Assembly (NCBI GenBank): GCA_900553315.1
Contig: USCW01000117.1
Location: 1-5,653, forward strand
Direction of reading: 5' to 3'
Length of the DNA: 5,653 nt
From: an uncultured Eubacteriales bacterium
GTDB taxonomy: Bacteria; Bacillota; Clostridia; Christensenellales; Aristaeellaceae
The notes under the pieces were generated by a model that worked only from the letters and a program-made list of their open reading frames with translations, had not been told where the DNA came from and did no database searches. Shown here one piece after another: positions 4,663 to 5,653 of this stretch (the first letter of the stretch is position 1; each line of letters begins with the position of its first letter). Made by a program: the position numbers and the translations under genes.

Positions 4663-5653
4663 AAAAAGAAAAACGACTGTTCCGATTCCGCCTGTTGGCG
4701 CAGACGGGGAACAGCCGATCCTCAATACCGCTACTGGCATTATATCAGGTGAAACTCCCGAAATCAATTACCCGGATGAAATTTCCGAAGAAAATTTTCA
4801 GGAAATTCAGCGCAGGCTTGATCGAATTTCCAATCCCGCCTACCTCCATACCGTGACCCTAAACGAACTGTACGAAACCGCCTACCCCAGCAGACCGCCG
4901 ATCATCGACGGTCTGCTCTACCCCGGAACGTATCTTCTTGCAGGTGCGCCCAAGGTTGGAAAGTCTTTTCTGGTTGCCCAGCTCGCCTACCACATCAGCA
5001 CCGGGCGACCGCTGTGGAATTATCCCGTTCACAAAAGCACAGTCCTCTATCTGGCTCTGGAGGACGATTTCAAGCGGCTACAAGATCGGATGTTCCGGAT
5101 GTTCGGAGTGGATTGCACAGAGGATCTCCACTTTGCCACCTGTGCAAAGCAGATCGGTAACGGTCTGGAAGATCAGTTGGAGCTTTTTCTCAAGGAGCAT
5201 CCTGACACCCGATTGGTAATCGTGGACACCCTTCAAAAAGTTCGGGAGATCAGCGGCGAGTCTTACAGCTATGCCAGCGATTATGAAATCGTCGGCAAGC
5301 TGAAACAGTTTGCTGACAAATACGGAATCTGCCTGCTGCTGGTACATCACACCAGAAAGCAGCCCGCGAGCGACAAGTTTGAAATGATCTCCGGCACCAC
5401 GGGGCTGCTGGGATGTGCTGACGGTGCGTTCCTGCTGCAAAAGGAACGAGGAACTTCCCTTAACGCAACGCTGGATATCGTGGGGCGCGATCAAGGGGAG
5501 CAGAAGCTGTATCTGGTTCGTGACCGGGAGCGGCTGATCTGGGAACTCGACCATGCGGAAGCGGAAGTCTGTGAGGTTCCGCCAGACCCGATTCTGGAAA
5601 AACTCCACGAATGGTTGGACGCAGAGTGGACAGGCTCCGCAACGGAGCTGGTT
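4652..5653 (+). CDS. RepA-like RecA-fold ATPase (AAA_25 type), cut by the window edge
   Basis: The frame is open from ATG 4652 to the last base: 334 residues without a stop, so the C-terminus lies outside. The N-terminal 80 residues are acidic and low in conservation signals. The ATPase core shows Walker A GAPKVGKS (98-105), a second acidic motif LYLALEDD (132-139, Glu137), Walker B RLVIVDTL (187-194, Asp192) and the sensor-like LLLVHHTRK (228-236), followed by SGTTGLLGCADGAF (247-260). This matches the hexameric RSF1010 RepA-like helicase/DnaB-related family. Such proteins are thought to unwind DNA for replication of plasmids or excised elements. The residues after about 310 (LEKLHEWLDAEW) look like the start of a small C-terminal helical domain. 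The gene overlaps its upstream neighbour by 11 bases and ends the visible operon. The ATPase fold is firm; the helicase or replication role is inferred. Confidence 0.88.
   Translation, partial: MVDEKRKTTVPIPPVGADGEQPILNTATGIISGETPEINYPDEISEENFQEIQRRLDRISNPAYLHTVTLNELYETAYPSRPPIIDGLLYPGTYLLAGAPKVGKSFLVAQLAYHISTGRPLWNYPVHKSTVLYLALEDDFKRLQDRMFRMFGVDCTEDLHFATCAKQIGNGLEDQLELFLKEHPDTRLVIVDTLQKVREISGESYSYASDYEIVGKLKQFADKYGICLLLVHHTRKQPASDKFEMISGTTGLLGCADGAFLLQKERGTSLNATLDIVGRDQGEQKLYLVRDRERLIWELDHAEAEVCEVPPDPILEKLHEWLDAEWTGSATELV

Larger units (their letters stand above)
2029..5653 (+). mobile_element. Left part of an integrative mobilizable/conjugative element inserted at guaA
   Basis: From the guaA stop to the window edge the content is: non-coding end, XRE repressor, divergent control region, excisionase-like HTH protein, tyrosine integrase, ribbon-helix-helix mobilization protein and RepA-like ATPase. 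That order matches the recombination and mobilization end of integrative elements in Clostridia. GC content falls relative to guaA, sharply so in the control region around 2800-2950. The right end, relaxase and cargo are not in the window, so the choice between a mobilizable and a self-conjugative element stays open. Confidence 0.85.

Noticed and set aside
5078..5608. A 176-codon minus-strand open frame
   Set aside because: It is antisense to the RepA-like ATPase, whose Walker motifs establish the coding strand.
1..5653. CRISPR arrays, tRNA or rRNA genes
   Set aside because: No regularly spaced direct repeats and no recognisable tRNA or rRNA segments were seen; the attachment site is at guaA rather than a tRNA gene.

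Overview
The window joins a chromosomal housekeeping gene, guaA, to the left end of an integrated mobile element that runs off the right edge. The host looks like a low-GC-phylum Gram-positive, most likely a gut Clostridia member of the Oscillospiraceae/Ruminococcaceae type. This rests on strong AAGGAGG-type ribosome binding sites, a GC-rich guaA, hairpin-rich intergenic DNA and a mobile-element gene set typical of Clostridia. The organism assignment is inference.

Bases 1-66 may hold the tail of an upstream gene. Bases 67-483 hold no convincing gene but are packed with perfect or near-perfect hairpins: two inverted copies of a GC-rich palindrome (76-106 and 229-259), a 21-bp-stem hairpin that may be a terminator (158-206), a dispersed arm pair (108-120 and 283-295), and a 19-bp-stem hairpin (356-396). 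guaA (484-2028) is complete and encodes GMP synthase with glutaminase and synthetase domains.

Immediately after the guaA stop codon the base composition drops and mobile-element genes begin. The 3' end of guaA is a recognised integration hotspot, and the intact C-terminus here fits site-specific insertion that restores the gene end. Bases 2029-2236 are a non-coding end containing an 11-bp tandem repeat (possible recombinase or Xis arm sites) and a strong hairpin terminator. An XRE-type repressor (2237-2767, minus strand) faces a rightward operon across a control region with two near-consensus sigma-70-type promoters. Both carry the same 11-bp motif in or beside the -35/-10 spacer, a good candidate operator.

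The rightward operon is tightly packed: a small MerR/excisionase-like HTH protein (3061-3261), a tyrosine integrase (3248-4324), a ribbon-helix-helix MobC-like accessory protein (4330-4662) and a RecA-fold RepA-like ATPase (4652 to beyond 5653). Three of the four junctions overlap or nearly touch, implying translational coupling. Together this is the integration/regulation end, plus the start of a mobilization/replication module, of an integrative mobilizable or conjugative element. The relaxase, any conjugation genes, the cargo and the right attachment site are expected to the right of the window. The element belongs to a recognisable family. I see no clear evidence of a wholly new system in this segment; the least explained parts are the hairpin array before guaA, the shared-motif divergent promoters and the structured excisionase leader.
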